A stretch of DNA of 64,000 nucleotides, from contig NZ_JAFEXF010000008.1 in assembly GCF_016905445.1 (NCBI RefSeq), positions 1 through 64,000 of the forward strand, written 5' to 3'. The notes beneath the pieces were generated by a model, which did no database searches, had not been told where the DNA came from, and saw only the letters and a list, made by a program, of their open reading frames with translations. Shown here piece after piece: positions 35,691-43,647 of this stretch. Each line of letters begins with the position of its first letter. Within the stretch, counting starts at the first letter, position 1. Source of the DNA: Streptomyces sp. G44 (GTDB lineage Bacteria; Actinomycetota; Actinomycetes; Streptomycetales; Streptomycetaceae). The position numbers were made by a program, and so were the translations under genes.

Positions 35691-35773
35691 AAAACCGACG
35701 CCCCCCACCGGCACCCACACCCCCGGCACCCACACACCCCCGGCACCCACACCCCCGCCCACCCAGCGGAGCG

Positions 35774-36580
35774 CTAAAGCGGCAAAAGATCCGGCCGCTT
35801 CGCCGCCACATGATCCCCCGAGCTCTCCCCCCGGATACGCCGCCCGATCCACGGCACCAGATACTCCCGCGCCCAGAGGATGTCGTCCCGCCGCAGATCC
35901 AACGCACCACGACGCGGCAGCGGCGGCCACGCCTGGTCGGGATCGGCCGGCACCTCCAGACCGAGCACCTGCGCGGCCCGCAGCGCCACCCGCGTATGCC
36001 CCTCGGCGGACAGGTGCAGCCGGTCGCCGTCCCAGGCCCGGCGGTCCTGAACGGTCTTGAGGGACCACAGGTCGAGCACGGGGCAGCCGTAGCGATCGGC
36101 GACCGCCCGCACATGCATGTTGTACGTGGCGATCTTGCCGCGCAGATGCTTCAGGACGGCGATGCCCCGGGTGTCGAACCCGGTGGTCACCATGACCGTG
36201 CCGACCGCCGACGAGAGGTCGGCGACGGCCCGCTCGAAGCGCTCCGCCAGCTCGTCGGGATCGGCGCCGGGGCGGATGATGTCGTTGCCGCCCGCGCAGA
36301 ACGTCACGAGGTCGGGGGCGAGCTCCTTGGCGCGCGGCACCTGGTCCGCGACGATCTGGTCGAGGAGCTTGCCGCGCACGGCGAGGTTGGCGTACCGGAA
36401 GGTGTGCTCGGGTACCCGGTCGTCCAGCAGGACGGCGAGGCGATCGGCCCACCCGACGAACGTCCCGTCGGGTCCCGGGTCACCCACGCCCTCGGTGAAG
36501 CTGTCGCCGAGCGCTGCGAAGGAGTTGAACACGCCGCTGTTGATGGGGTGATGGATGAAGGTTGTCGACTCTGCGCTCAC
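35774..36580 (-). CDS. SGNH/GDSL hydrolase
   Basis: A 268-residue esterase/lipase-fold enzyme. Block I is FAALGDSFTEGVGD with the catalytic Ser; block II Gly in NLAVRGKLLDQIV; block III CAGGNDIIRPG; block V DRLHLSAEGHTRVAL with the Asp and His of the triad. There is no signal peptide, so it is a cytosolic hydrolase of an acyl ester or polysaccharide acetyl group. Start GTG 36580 is 17 bases from a dyad operator, suggesting tight repression. It is divergent from the tyrosine phosphatase. Confidence 0.93.
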   Translation of the reverse strand: MSAESTTFIHHPINSGVFNSFAALGDSFTEGVGDPGPDGTFVGWADRLAVLLDDRVPEHTFRYANLAVRGKLLDQIVADQVPRAKELAPDLVTFCAGGNDIIRPGADPDELAERFERAVADLSSAVGTVMVTTGFDTRGIAVLKHLRGKIATYNMHVRAVADRYGCPVLDLWSLKTVQDRRAWDGDRLHLSAEGHTRVALRAAQVLGLEVPADPDQAWPPLPRRGALDLRRDDILWAREYLVPWIGRRIRGESSGDHVAAKRPDLLPL

Positions 36581-36596
36581 GTCGTCACATCTTTCA

Positions 36597-36629
36597 CCTC
36601 CCTAAGTGACCTACGCCACCGTAGGGAGG
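36597..36629. promoter_or_regulatory. Nested palindromic operator upstream of the SGNH hydrolase
   Basis: CCTACG (36610-36615), CCAC, CGTAGG (36620-36625) is a perfect dyad inside a wider one, CCTCCCTA (36597-36604) and TAGGGAGG (36622-36629). It resembles the CTACGG-type palindromes bound by TetR-family repressors of lipid genes in actinobacteria (recalled, not searched). The AGGGAGG also includes the ribosome site region of the hydrolase on the minus strand, so a bound protein would cover the start of its mRNA. The rest of this 271-base gap shows nothing certain. Confidence 0.5.
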
Positions 36630-36851
36630 GGTTGACGGGGCGTGAGATAAGCCACCGGTCAAGATTCCTTCAAAGGCGGAATAAGCACTGCCCCGCACCG
36701 GCGTTCCCGACCGTCACAGCCGCCGCGGCCGACAGCGCTCCGGCGGTCGGAATACGTCCACACGGGGGTGATCGCCCCGGAAAGCCGTGTCGTATCGTCG
36801 AAGGCGCATCCACCGGCGAGCGGCGCCGGCAGCAGAGCCAGAGGAGAGCCC

Positions 36852-37694
36852 GTGACCCAGCAGGTTCCACCGACAGACCTGCCAGAGCTGTCGGAGCGGT
36901 CGGAGCCGACCGTGCTGTCAGAGCCCCGCCTGACCGGGGTGCGCAACTTCCGTGACGTGGGCGGGCTGCCGACCGTGGACGGCCGCCGCGTCCGCCCCGG
37001 GCGGCTCTTCCGCAGCGGCCACCTGGCGCACGCCACCGCCGAGGACACCGCGTTCCTGACGTCGCTGGGCCTGCACACGATCTTCGACTTCCGCAACGCC
37101 GCCGACCAGCGGCTCGAAGGCCCGGACGTCGCGCTGCCCGGCGTGCGCAACGTGAACCTGCCGCTGACCGACCCGGCCGACGGCGCCGAGTTCTGGCGGA
37201 TGGTCCGCGACGGCGATCTCGACCAGCTGCGCGCGGTCCTGTCCGACGGCAAGGCCGCCGGCCGCATGTCGGCCTCGTACCGCACGATCATCAAGGAGCG
37301 CACGGCCGAGCACAGCCAGGTGCTGCACGCGCTCGCCGAGGACAGCGTGCCGGCGCTGATGCACTGCGCGGCGGGCAAGGACCGCGCGGGCCTGTCCATC
37401 GCGGTCACGCTGCTCGCCGTGGGCGTCGAGCGGGACGCCATCGAGGCGGACTACCTGGAGTCGAACGCGGCGCACCGCCGCTACAAGGTGCACCGCACGG
37501 ACGGCTCCCCGAACGCGATGTCCCCCGAGGTCATGGAGCTGCTCAACCCGCTCTTCGACGCCCGCGCCGAGTACCTGGCGGCGGCCTTCGAGACGATCGA
37601 CCAGACCTGGGGCGACACCGACACGTATCTCTCGGAAGGCCTCAAGGTGACCCCGCGGACGCGTGAGCGGCTGCGCGAGCGCCTCCTCGACTGA
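36852..37694 (+). CDS. Tyrosine-protein phosphatase (PTP-like)
   Basis: A 280-residue phosphatase. Its P-loop HCAAGKDRAGLS matches HCxxGKDRxG, as in actinobacterial tyrosine/lipid phosphatases of the MptpB/DSP type. The N-terminal block LTGVRNFRDVGGLPTVDGRR and the general-acid region PLTDPADG fit the family. GTG 36852 has GAGGAG 6 bases upstream. It is probably cytosolic. The substrate may be phosphotyrosine or phosphoinositides. It stands alone, convergent with the DUF6126 gene. Confidence 0.9.
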   Translation: MTQQVPPTDLPELSERSEPTVLSEPRLTGVRNFRDVGGLPTVDGRRVRPGRLFRSGHLAHATAEDTAFLTSLGLHTIFDFRNAADQRLEGPDVALPGVRNVNLPLTDPADGAEFWRMVRDGDLDQLRAVLSDGKAAGRMSASYRTIIKERTAEHSQVLHALAEDSVPALMHCAAGKDRAGLSIAVTLLAVGVERDAIEADYLESNAAHRRYKVHRTDGSPNAMSPEVMELLNPLFDARAEYLAAAFETIDQTWGDTDTYLSEGLKVTPRTRERLRERLLD

Positions 37695-37712
37695 CGCGCC
37701 CGCGGGGGTCCG

Positions 37713-37886
37713 TCACTTGTTCTGTGCGCCCAGTTCGAACAGCAGGTAGATGAAGGCCGCGAAGAGGTGGCCGACCGCCACGTAGATGATCAGCCGGACC
37801 CACAGCGCCCGCGGGAACTTCTCCTCCATCGTGTTCTTGGCGGGACGCTCCGGTCGGGCGGGTCCCTGCGGTTCGGATGCGGTCAT
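37713..37886 (-). CDS. Small membrane protein, DUF6126-like
   Basis: A 57-residue protein. A charged N-terminal part with RPAKNTMEEKFPRALW precedes one membrane helix (LIIYVAVGHLFAAFIYLLFE). It resembles the DUF6126 family, small proteins found downstream of XRE-cupin regulators in streptomycetes. Its ATG overlaps the regulator stop by four bases (ATGA), so the two are translationally coupled. A membrane peptide encoded with a regulator could tether it or sense the membrane; that role is inference. Confidence 0.85.
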   Translation of the reverse strand: MTASEPQGPARPERPAKNTMEEKFPRALWVRLIIYVAVGHLFAAFIYLLFELGAQNK

Positions 37887-38509
37887 GTCGGTTCTCCCTG
37901 GCTGGGGCCGCCGAGGCACAGCGCGGTGGCGGGGCTCTGCAACAACGTATGGACGAAGAGGAGGTCGGTGCCGCTTCGGCCGGCGGCGGCGATGCGGTGC
38001 GGGGTCAGCGAGTCGAAGTGCGCGCTGTCCCCGGGCGCGAGGGTGTGCGCGGTGTCCCCGAGGCGCAGCCGCAGCCGTCCCTCGATGACGTAGAGCCACT
38101 CCTCGCCGGGGTGGACGCGCACGATGTCGCCCTGCGCCCCGTAGGGGACGTGCACGCGCAGCGCCTGCATGCCGCGCCCGGGGGCGCCCGCCTGCCAGTA
38201 CGTCCAGCCGCCCGCCCGGGTCGGCTCCATGTCGGCGGCGCGGACGACCGCGTCCCGGCCGGCGACCGTCTCGCCGAGCAGTTCGGAGACCGTCGTACCG
38301 TAGACACGTGCGAGGGCGAGCAGCATCGGCAGCGAAGGCTGGCGCTGTCCGGTCTCCAGGCGGGACAGGTGGGCGGGCGAGAGTCCGGCGGTGCGTGCGG
38401 CGGCCTCCAGGGTGAGGGAGGCGCGGCGGCGCAGCTCACGCAGCTGCGGTGCGACGGCGGGCAGCGCTTCGGCCGCCTCCGGCGGCTCTGCGGGCTCGGC
38501 TGGGCTCAT
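37883..38509 (-). CDS. XRE-family regulator with cupin domain
   Basis: A 208-residue regulator. Helix-turn-helix: LRELRRRASLTLEAAARTAG, then LSPAHLSRLETGQRQPSLPM. The cupin domain is RVHVPYGAQGDIVRVHPGEE, WLYVIEGRLRLRLGDTAHTL and APGDSAHFDSLTPHRI. It ends overlapping the DUF6126 gene. It is encoded at the downstream end of the hopanoid genes, after the aminotransferase with a 106-base gap; whether it controls them is unknown. Confidence 0.92.
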   Translation of the reverse strand: MSPAEPAEPPEAAEALPAVAPQLRELRRRASLTLEAAARTAGLSPAHLSRLETGQRQPSLPMLLALARVYGTTVSELLGETVAGRDAVVRAADMEPTRAGGWTYWQAGAPGRGMQALRVHVPYGAQGDIVRVHPGEEWLYVIEGRLRLRLGDTAHTLAPGDSAHFDSLTPHRIAAAGRSGTDLLFVHTLLQSPATALCLGGPSQGEPT

Positions 38510-38615
38510 GCACCGATTGAGCCAGAGCCTTGCCTCGCGGGCAACTTTCTTGCCTGAGAGGCAAAAGCCCCGGTGCTCCGGAAGCCGGTCTCATCCGGTG
38601 CTCCGGAGACCGGTC

Positions 38616-40001
38616 TCAGCGGTTGGCGACCGCCTGCTTCACCAGCGTCCTGCCGAAGTCCCACATCAGCCCGCCGCCGCTGTGCGCCTCGTCCATGACG
38701 GCGGTGAACGCCTCGACGAAGCGGTCCACCTCCCGCTCCCCCACGATCAGCGGCGGAATGAGCTTGATGACCTCCAGGTGGTCTCCGGAGACCTGGGTGA
38801 GGATGCGGTGCTTCTGGAGCAGCGGCACGACGACCATCTGCGCGAAGAGGCCCTTGCGGGCCGCCTGGAGCATCGACCAGCGTCCGCGCAGCTTCAGCGA
38901 CTTGGGCCGCCCGAACTCGATGCCGACCATCAGGCCGCGGCCGCGCACCTCGCTCAGCAGCTCATAGCGGTCTACCAGCGCCGCGAGCCGGAACCTGAGC
39001 AGCTCACCCGTCGTCCGGGCGTTCTCGACGGTCTTCTCGTCCTCCATGACGGCGAGGACCGCGAGGCCGGCCGCCATGGCCTGCGCGTTGGAGCCGAAGC
39101 TCGCCGAGTGGACGAGCACGCGGTCCATCGATGAGTAGACCTTCTTGAAGATCCAGTCCTTGCCGAGGGTGGCGCCGACCGGCACATAGCCGCCCGACAG
39201 CGCCTTCGCGACGCAGACGAGGTCCGGCTCGACGCCCTCCTCGTGCTGGTAGGCGTAGAAGTCGCCGGTCCTGCCGAGCCCGGTCTGCACCTCGTCGGCG
39301 ATCAGCAGCGCCTTGTGCCGGTGCAGCAACTCCTGGGCGGCGCGCAGGTATCCGGGCGGCGGCTCGTGGACGCCCTTGCCCTGAATGGGTTCGACGATCA
39401 GCCCGGCGACGTCGCCCTTGCGCAACTCCTCCCGGAGCGCGTCCAGATCACCGAGCGGTACCGCCGTGTCGGGCAGCAGCGGCGCGAAGCCGTCCCGGAA
39501 GCCGCTCTCGCCGTTGACGGAGAGCGATCCGGTGGTCAGTCCGTGGAAGGCGTGCGCGCAGTACAGCACCCTGGGGCGGCCCGTCGCGTACCGGGCGAAC
39601 TTCAGCGCGGTCTCGACGGCCTCCGTGCCGCTGTTGCCGAAGAACACCCGGTCCAAGTGCGGGCTGTGCCGCAGCAGTCGTTCGGCCAGCAGGCCGGGCA
39701 GCGGCTGGCAGTCGAAGCGGGTGAGGTCGGCGAGGGAGGCGTCCAGGACGTCGTGCAGCGCCTTGCGGACGACGGGGTGGTGCCGGCCGAGGCCCATGAC
39801 GCCGAAGCCCGCGAGCATGTCGAGGTAGTCGTTGCCCTCCGTGTCCCAGAAGTACGCGCCCTCGGCCCGCTCGTAGACCTTGTCGAAGCCGATGGTGTGC
39901 AGCATGCGCGGCAGCTGGTGGTTGAGGTGCCTGGCGTGCAGCTCGTACCGCTCGGCGCCCCGTTCGGCGAGCAGCCTGCCGAGGTCGAACTCCTTGGTCA
40001 T
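38616..40001 (-). CDS. Class III aminotransferase of the hopanoid cluster
   Basis: A 461-residue PLP aminotransferase (aspartate/ornithine-type fold III). Motifs: [56 protein letters not shown], and the PLP lysine in [18 protein letters not shown]. The position fits HpnO-type enzymes, which install the amino group of aminobacteriohopanetriol, but an annotation to that step is inference. The ATG overlaps the dxs stop by four bases, so it is coupled to dxs. Confidence 0.88.
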   Translation of the reverse strand: MTKEFDLGRLLAERGAERYELHARHLNHQLPRMLHTIGFDKVYERAEGAYFWDTEGNDYLDMLAGFGVMGLGRHHPVVRKALHDVLDASLADLTRFDCQPLPGLLAERLLRHSPHLDRVFFGNSGTEAVETALKFARYATGRPRVLYCAHAFHGLTTGSLSVNGESGFRDGFAPLLPDTAVPLGDLDALREELRKGDVAGLIVEPIQGKGVHEPPPGYLRAAQELLHRHKALLIADEVQTGLGRTGDFYAYQHEEGVEPDLVCVAKALSGGYVPVGATLGKDWIFKKVYSSMDRVLVHSASFGSNAQAMAAGLAVLAVMEDEKTVENARTTGELLRFRLAALVDRYELLSEVRGRGLMVGIEFGRPKSLKLRGRWSMLQAARKGLFAQMVVVPLLQKHRILTQVSGDHLEVIKLIPPLIVGEREVDRFVEAFTAVMDEAHSGGGLMWDFGRTLVKQAVANR

Positions 40002-41917
40002 GCGCTGTGCTCCTTGCCTGGGCCGGGCTCCCCCGCGCTCTCCTTGACCGCCAGTGTGGCGCTGATCCGCCCCGCGATCTCGACCGGTGTGAGCCCGAGG
40101 TCCGCGAGGACCTCGCCCCGCTTGGCGTGTGCGAGGAACTGCTCGGGAATGCCGAACCTCCGGACCGGTACGTCCACTTCGGCGTCCCCGAGCGCCAGCT
40201 CGACGGCGGCGCCCACCCCGGCGGCCCGGCTGTTGTCCTCGACGACCGCCACGACGCGGTGCCGCGCGGCGAGGCCGGGCAGCGCCGCGTCGACCGGCTT
40301 GACCCAGCGCGGGTCGACGACGGTGCAGCGCAGGCCGCGCGCCCGGAGCAGCTCGGCGGCCTGGAGGCAGACCGGCGCCATCACCCCGACCGCGACGAGC
40401 AGCACGTCGGCGTCGGAGGCGTCGGCGTCCCGCAGCAGCACGTCCATGCCGCCGATCCGGGCGAGCGCGGGGATCGCGGGGCCCGCGGACTCCTTGGGGA
40501 ACCGCAGCAGTGTCGGCGCGTCGTTCACGGCGACCGCCTCCCGCAGCTGTGCCCGCAGCTGGTCGGCGTCGCGGGGTGCGGCGATCCGCAGGCCGGGCAC
40601 GACCTGGCAGATCGACAGGTCCCACATGCCGTTGTGCGAGGCCCCGTCGACGCCGGTGACGCCGGCCCGGTCGAGGACGAACGTGACCGCGCAGCGGTGC
40701 AGCGCGACGTCCATCAGGAGCTGGTCGAAGGCGCGGTTGAGGAACGTCGCGTACACGGCCACGACCGGGTGGAGGCCGCCGGTGGCGAGCCCCGCCGCCG
40801 ACACCGCCGCGTGCTGCTCGGCGATGCCGACGTCCCAGACCCGGTCGGGGTAGGCCTCGGCGAACTTCTTCAGGCCAACCGGCTCCAGCATGGCGGCGGT
40901 GATGGCGACGACGTCCTCTCGCTCGGCGCCGATGCGGACGATCTCGTCGCCGAACACCGAGGTCCAGGAGGGCCCGCCGACGGGGGTGAGGGGTTCGCAG
41001 GTGAGCGGGTCCATGACGCCGACCGTGTGGAAGCGGTCGGCGTCGTCCGCGAGGGCGGGTTCGTAACCGCGTCCCTTCTCGGTGAGGCAGTGGACGAGGA
41101 CGGGCCCGTGGAACCGCTTCGCCCGGCGCAGCGCCGACTCGACGGCGGCCATGTCGTGCCCGTCGATGGGCCCCACGTACTTGAGGCCCAGGTCCTCGAA
41201 CATGCCCTGCGGCGCGACGGCGTCCTTGAGGCCCTTCTTGGCGCCGTGCAGGGAGTCGTACAGCGGCTGGCCGAGGACGGGGGTGCGCTGGAGCACGTCC
41301 TTGCCCCAGGCCAGGAACCGCTCGTAGCCGTCGGTGGTGCGCAGCGTCGCGAGGTGGTCGGCGAGGCCGCCGATGGTCGGGGCGTAGGAGCGCTCGTTGT
41401 CGTTCACGACGATGATCAGCGGGCGGTCCCGCGCGGCGGCGATGTTGTTCAGCGCCTCCCACGCCATGCCTCCGGTGAGCGCGCCGTCCCCGATGACCGC
41501 GACCACGTGGCCCGGCTCGCCGCGCACCTCGCGCGCCTTGGCGAGGCCGTCGGCCCAGCCCAGCGCGGTGGAGGCGTGGCTGTTCTCGACGACGTCGTGC
41601 TCGGACTCCTCGCGCGAGGGATAGCCCGAGAGGCCGCCCTTGCCGCGCAGCTTGGAGAAGTCCTGCCGTCCGGTCAGCAGCTTGTGTACGTAGGTCTGGT
41701 GACCGGTGTCCCACACGAGGCGGTCGACGGGCGAGTCGAAGACCCGGTGGAGGGCGATGGAGAGTTCCACCACCCCCAGGTTGGGCCCGAGGTGACCGCC
41801 CGTCCTGGCCACCGCGTGCACCAGGAACTCCCGGATCTCCGTCGCCAGTCCGCCGAGTTCCGCCTCGGTCAGCGCCTTCAGGTCGCGTGGCCCCCGAAGG
41901 GTGTCGAGAATGGTCAT
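39998..41917 (-). CDS. dxs: 1-deoxy-D-xylulose-5-phosphate synthase
   Basis: A 639-residue DXS. It joins pyruvate and glyceraldehyde 3-phosphate, the first step of the MEP isoprenoid pathway. Features are [15 protein letters not shown], the thiamine diphosphate motif [35 protein letters not shown], the transketolase-like MPIGIAEQ-type segment here as [15 protein letters not shown], and the C-terminal domain [18 protein letters not shown]. Length is typical. It increases precursor supply to the hopanoid genes it is embedded in. It is probably a second dxs copy besides a housekeeping one, which is inference. Confidence 0.96.
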   Translation of the reverse strand: MTILDTLRGPRDLKALTEAELGGLATEIREFLVHAVARTGGHLGPNLGVVELSIALHRVFDSPVDRLVWDTGHQTYVHKLLTGRQDFSKLRGKGGLSGYPSREESEHDVVENSHASTALGWADGLAKAREVRGEPGHVVAVIGDGALTGGMAWEALNNIAAARDRPLIIVVNDNERSYAPTIGGLADHLATLRTTDGYERFLAWGKDVLQRTPVLGQPLYDSLHGAKKGLKDAVAPQGMFEDLGLKYVGPIDGHDMAAVESALRRAKRFHGPVLVHCLTEKGRGYEPALADDADRFHTVGVMDPLTCEPLTPVGGPSWTSVFGDEIVRIGAEREDVVAITAAMLEPVGLKKFAEAYPDRVWDVGIAEQHAAVSAAGLATGGLHPVVAVYATFLNRAFDQLLMDVALHRCAVTFVLDRAGVTGVDGASHNGMWDLSICQVVPGLRIAAPRDADQLRAQLREAVAVNDAPTLLRFPKESAGPAIPALARIGGMDVLLRDADASDADVLLVAVGVMAPVCLQAAELLRARGLRCTVVDPRWVKPVDAALPGLAARHRVVAVVEDNSRAAGVGAAVELALGDAEVDVPVRRFGIPEQFLAHAKRGEVLADLGLTPVEIAGRISATLAVKESAGEPGPGKEHSA

Positions 41918-41965
41918 GCTCGGGCCCCCTCTCTGGTTCTTCTCAGCTCACGGTGGCGTCGCGCG

Positions 41966-42988
41966 TCACCCGTGGTGTCCCGAGACCGTCTCCCGGGCGG
42001 CGCGGAGGGACTCCTTGAGGGATCCCATCGTCGCGAGGACGGCGGTCGGTTCGTAGCCGCAGTGCGCCATGCAGTTGGCGCAGCGGGGGTCCTTGCCGCG
42101 GCCGTACTTGTTCCAGTCGGTGTCCTCGATGAGCTCCCGGTACGTCGGGACGTAGCCGTCGCTCATCAGGTAGCAGGGGCGCTGCCAGCCGAAGAGCGAG
42201 TAGTTCGGGATCGCCCACGCGGTGCACGGGAAGTCCGCCTTGCCCTCCAGGAAGTCCAGGAAGAGGGGCGAGTGGTTGAGCCGCCAGCGGCGCCGGTTGC
42301 CGCCCGCGAAGGCCTTCCTGAAGAGCTCGCGGGTCTGCTCGACGCCCAGGAAGTGCTCCTGGTCGGGCGCCTTCTCGTACGCGTAGGCGGGCGAGAGCAT
42401 CATCTCGTCGACCTGGAGCTCGTCGTTGAGGAAGTTGAGCACCTCGATGATGGTCTGCGGGGTGTCCGTGTTGAAGAACGTCGAGTTGGTGGTGACACGG
42501 AAACCGCGCTTCTTGGCCTCCTTGATGGCCGCCACCGCCTCGTCGAACACCCCCTCCTTGGCGACGGACTCGTCGTGCCGCTCCCGCATGCCGTCGATGT
42601 GCACGGCGAACGCGAAGTACGGCGAGGGGCTGAACTTGTCCATCTTCTTGCGCAGCAGCATGGCATTGGTGCAAAGGAAGACGTACTTCTTCCTCGCCAC
42701 CAACTGCCGCACGATCTCGTCGATCTGAGGATGCATCAGCGGCTCGCCGCCGGCGATGGACACCATCGGCGCACCGGATTCCAGAACGGCGCCCACGGCC
42801 TGGGCCACCGGCATGCGCTGCTTGAGCACCCCGGCCGGGTGCTGGATCTTTCCGCAGCCCTCGCATGTGAGATTGCACGCGTAGAGCGGTTCCAGCTCGA
42901 CGATCAGCGGGAACTTGTCGCGCTTGCGGAGCTTCTGTTCGAAGAGATACGTAGCGACCTTGACGGTCTGGCGCAGCGGCATGGCCAT
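41966..42988 (-). CDS. hpnH: Radical SAM adenosyl-hopene transferase HpnH
   Basis: A 340-residue radical SAM enzyme linking the 5'-deoxyadenosyl radical to hopene (diploptene) to give adenosylhopane. The cluster motif is CNLTCEGCG (CxxxCxxC). PMVSIAGGEPLMHPQIDEIV is the SAM/GGEP motif. The C-terminal Cys set RCANCMAHCGYEP is characteristic of HpnH. ATG 42988 has AGGTGAG upstream at good spacing, better than the open frame to 43027. It sits 5 bases after hpnG and in turn 48 bases before dxs. Confidence 0.95.
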   Translation of the reverse strand: MAMPLRQTVKVATYLFEQKLRKRDKFPLIVELEPLYACNLTCEGCGKIQHPAGVLKQRMPVAQAVGAVLESGAPMVSIAGGEPLMHPQIDEIVRQLVARKKYVFLCTNAMLLRKKMDKFSPSPYFAFAVHIDGMRERHDESVAKEGVFDEAVAAIKEAKKRGFRVTTNSTFFNTDTPQTIIEVLNFLNDELQVDEMMLSPAYAYEKAPDQEHFLGVEQTRELFRKAFAGGNRRRWRLNHSPLFLDFLEGKADFPCTAWAIPNYSLFGWQRPCYLMSDGYVPTYRELIEDTDWNKYGRGKDPRCANCMAHCGYEPTAVLATMGSLKESLRAARETVSGHHG

Positions 42989-42993
42989 CTGGC

Positions 42994-43647
42994 TCACCTC
43001 CGGGGGAGCAAAGAGGAACGGTGCCATTCGAAAAACGCGGGAAGCAGGGCACGGAGAACGCGGAACGCTGATATTCCACCGCGCACCGTGCCCATGCGGA
43101 CCAGTTCGTGCTGCGGGGCGTCCACGACCACTCGGACGGCGGCAACGGGGCGGGGCCCGGCGCGCGCCGCGCTGTGCAGCGTCGCGGCGGACTCCATGTC
43201 CACGGCGATGGCGCCGGTGGCCAGCAGCGCGCCGCGCTCGGGGCCGCGGACGACGTGGTCGGAGCCGGTGAGCGGGCCGGTGTGCACGGTGCGTCCGGGC
43301 AGCGCCCGCACCAGCTCATCGAGCAGCAGTGCGGTCCCCGTGCAAGGGGTGCTGCCCCGTCCGTCCCTCGTCTCCTCGGCGACGACGAGGTCGCCGGGGT
43401 GCATGCCGGGGGCGAGCCCGGCGCAGAACCCGGTGGCGAGGACGGCCGCGTCCCGCAGCGGCGCGGTGCCGAGCGCCCCGCTGACGGCGCGCTCGGCGTT
43501 CCGGGGACCCATCCCGGTGCGCAGCACCGTCATGGCTCCCGGGGCCCCGCTGCGGTCGCCGGTGCGCAGGGCGAGACGCTCGATGCCGAGCGCGCAGGCG
43601 ATCAGCAGCGGTGCGGGGCCCGGCGGGCGAGCCGGGGCCGGGCCCAT
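42994..43647 (-). CDS. hpnG: Adenosylhopane nucleosidase HpnG (purine nucleoside phosphorylase fold)
   Basis: A 217-residue nucleosidase removing adenine from adenosylhopane to give ribosylhopane. Pattern: LIACALGIERLALRTGDRSG, VLATGFCAGLAPGMHPGDLV, and TGAIAVDMESAATLHSAARA, the MES motif of the PNP/UDP family. The start ATG 43647 overlaps the shc stop by one base. Assigning the hopanoid substrate rests on its position between shc and hpnH. Confidence 0.9.
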   Translation of the reverse strand: MGPAPARPPGPAPLLIACALGIERLALRTGDRSGAPGAMTVLRTGMGPRNAERAVSGALGTAPLRDAAVLATGFCAGLAPGMHPGDLVVAEETRDGRGSTPCTGTALLLDELVRALPGRTVHTGPLTGSDHVVRGPERGALLATGAIAVDMESAATLHSAARAGPRPVAAVRVVVDAPQHELVRMGTVRGGISAFRVLRALLPAFFEWHRSSLLPRR

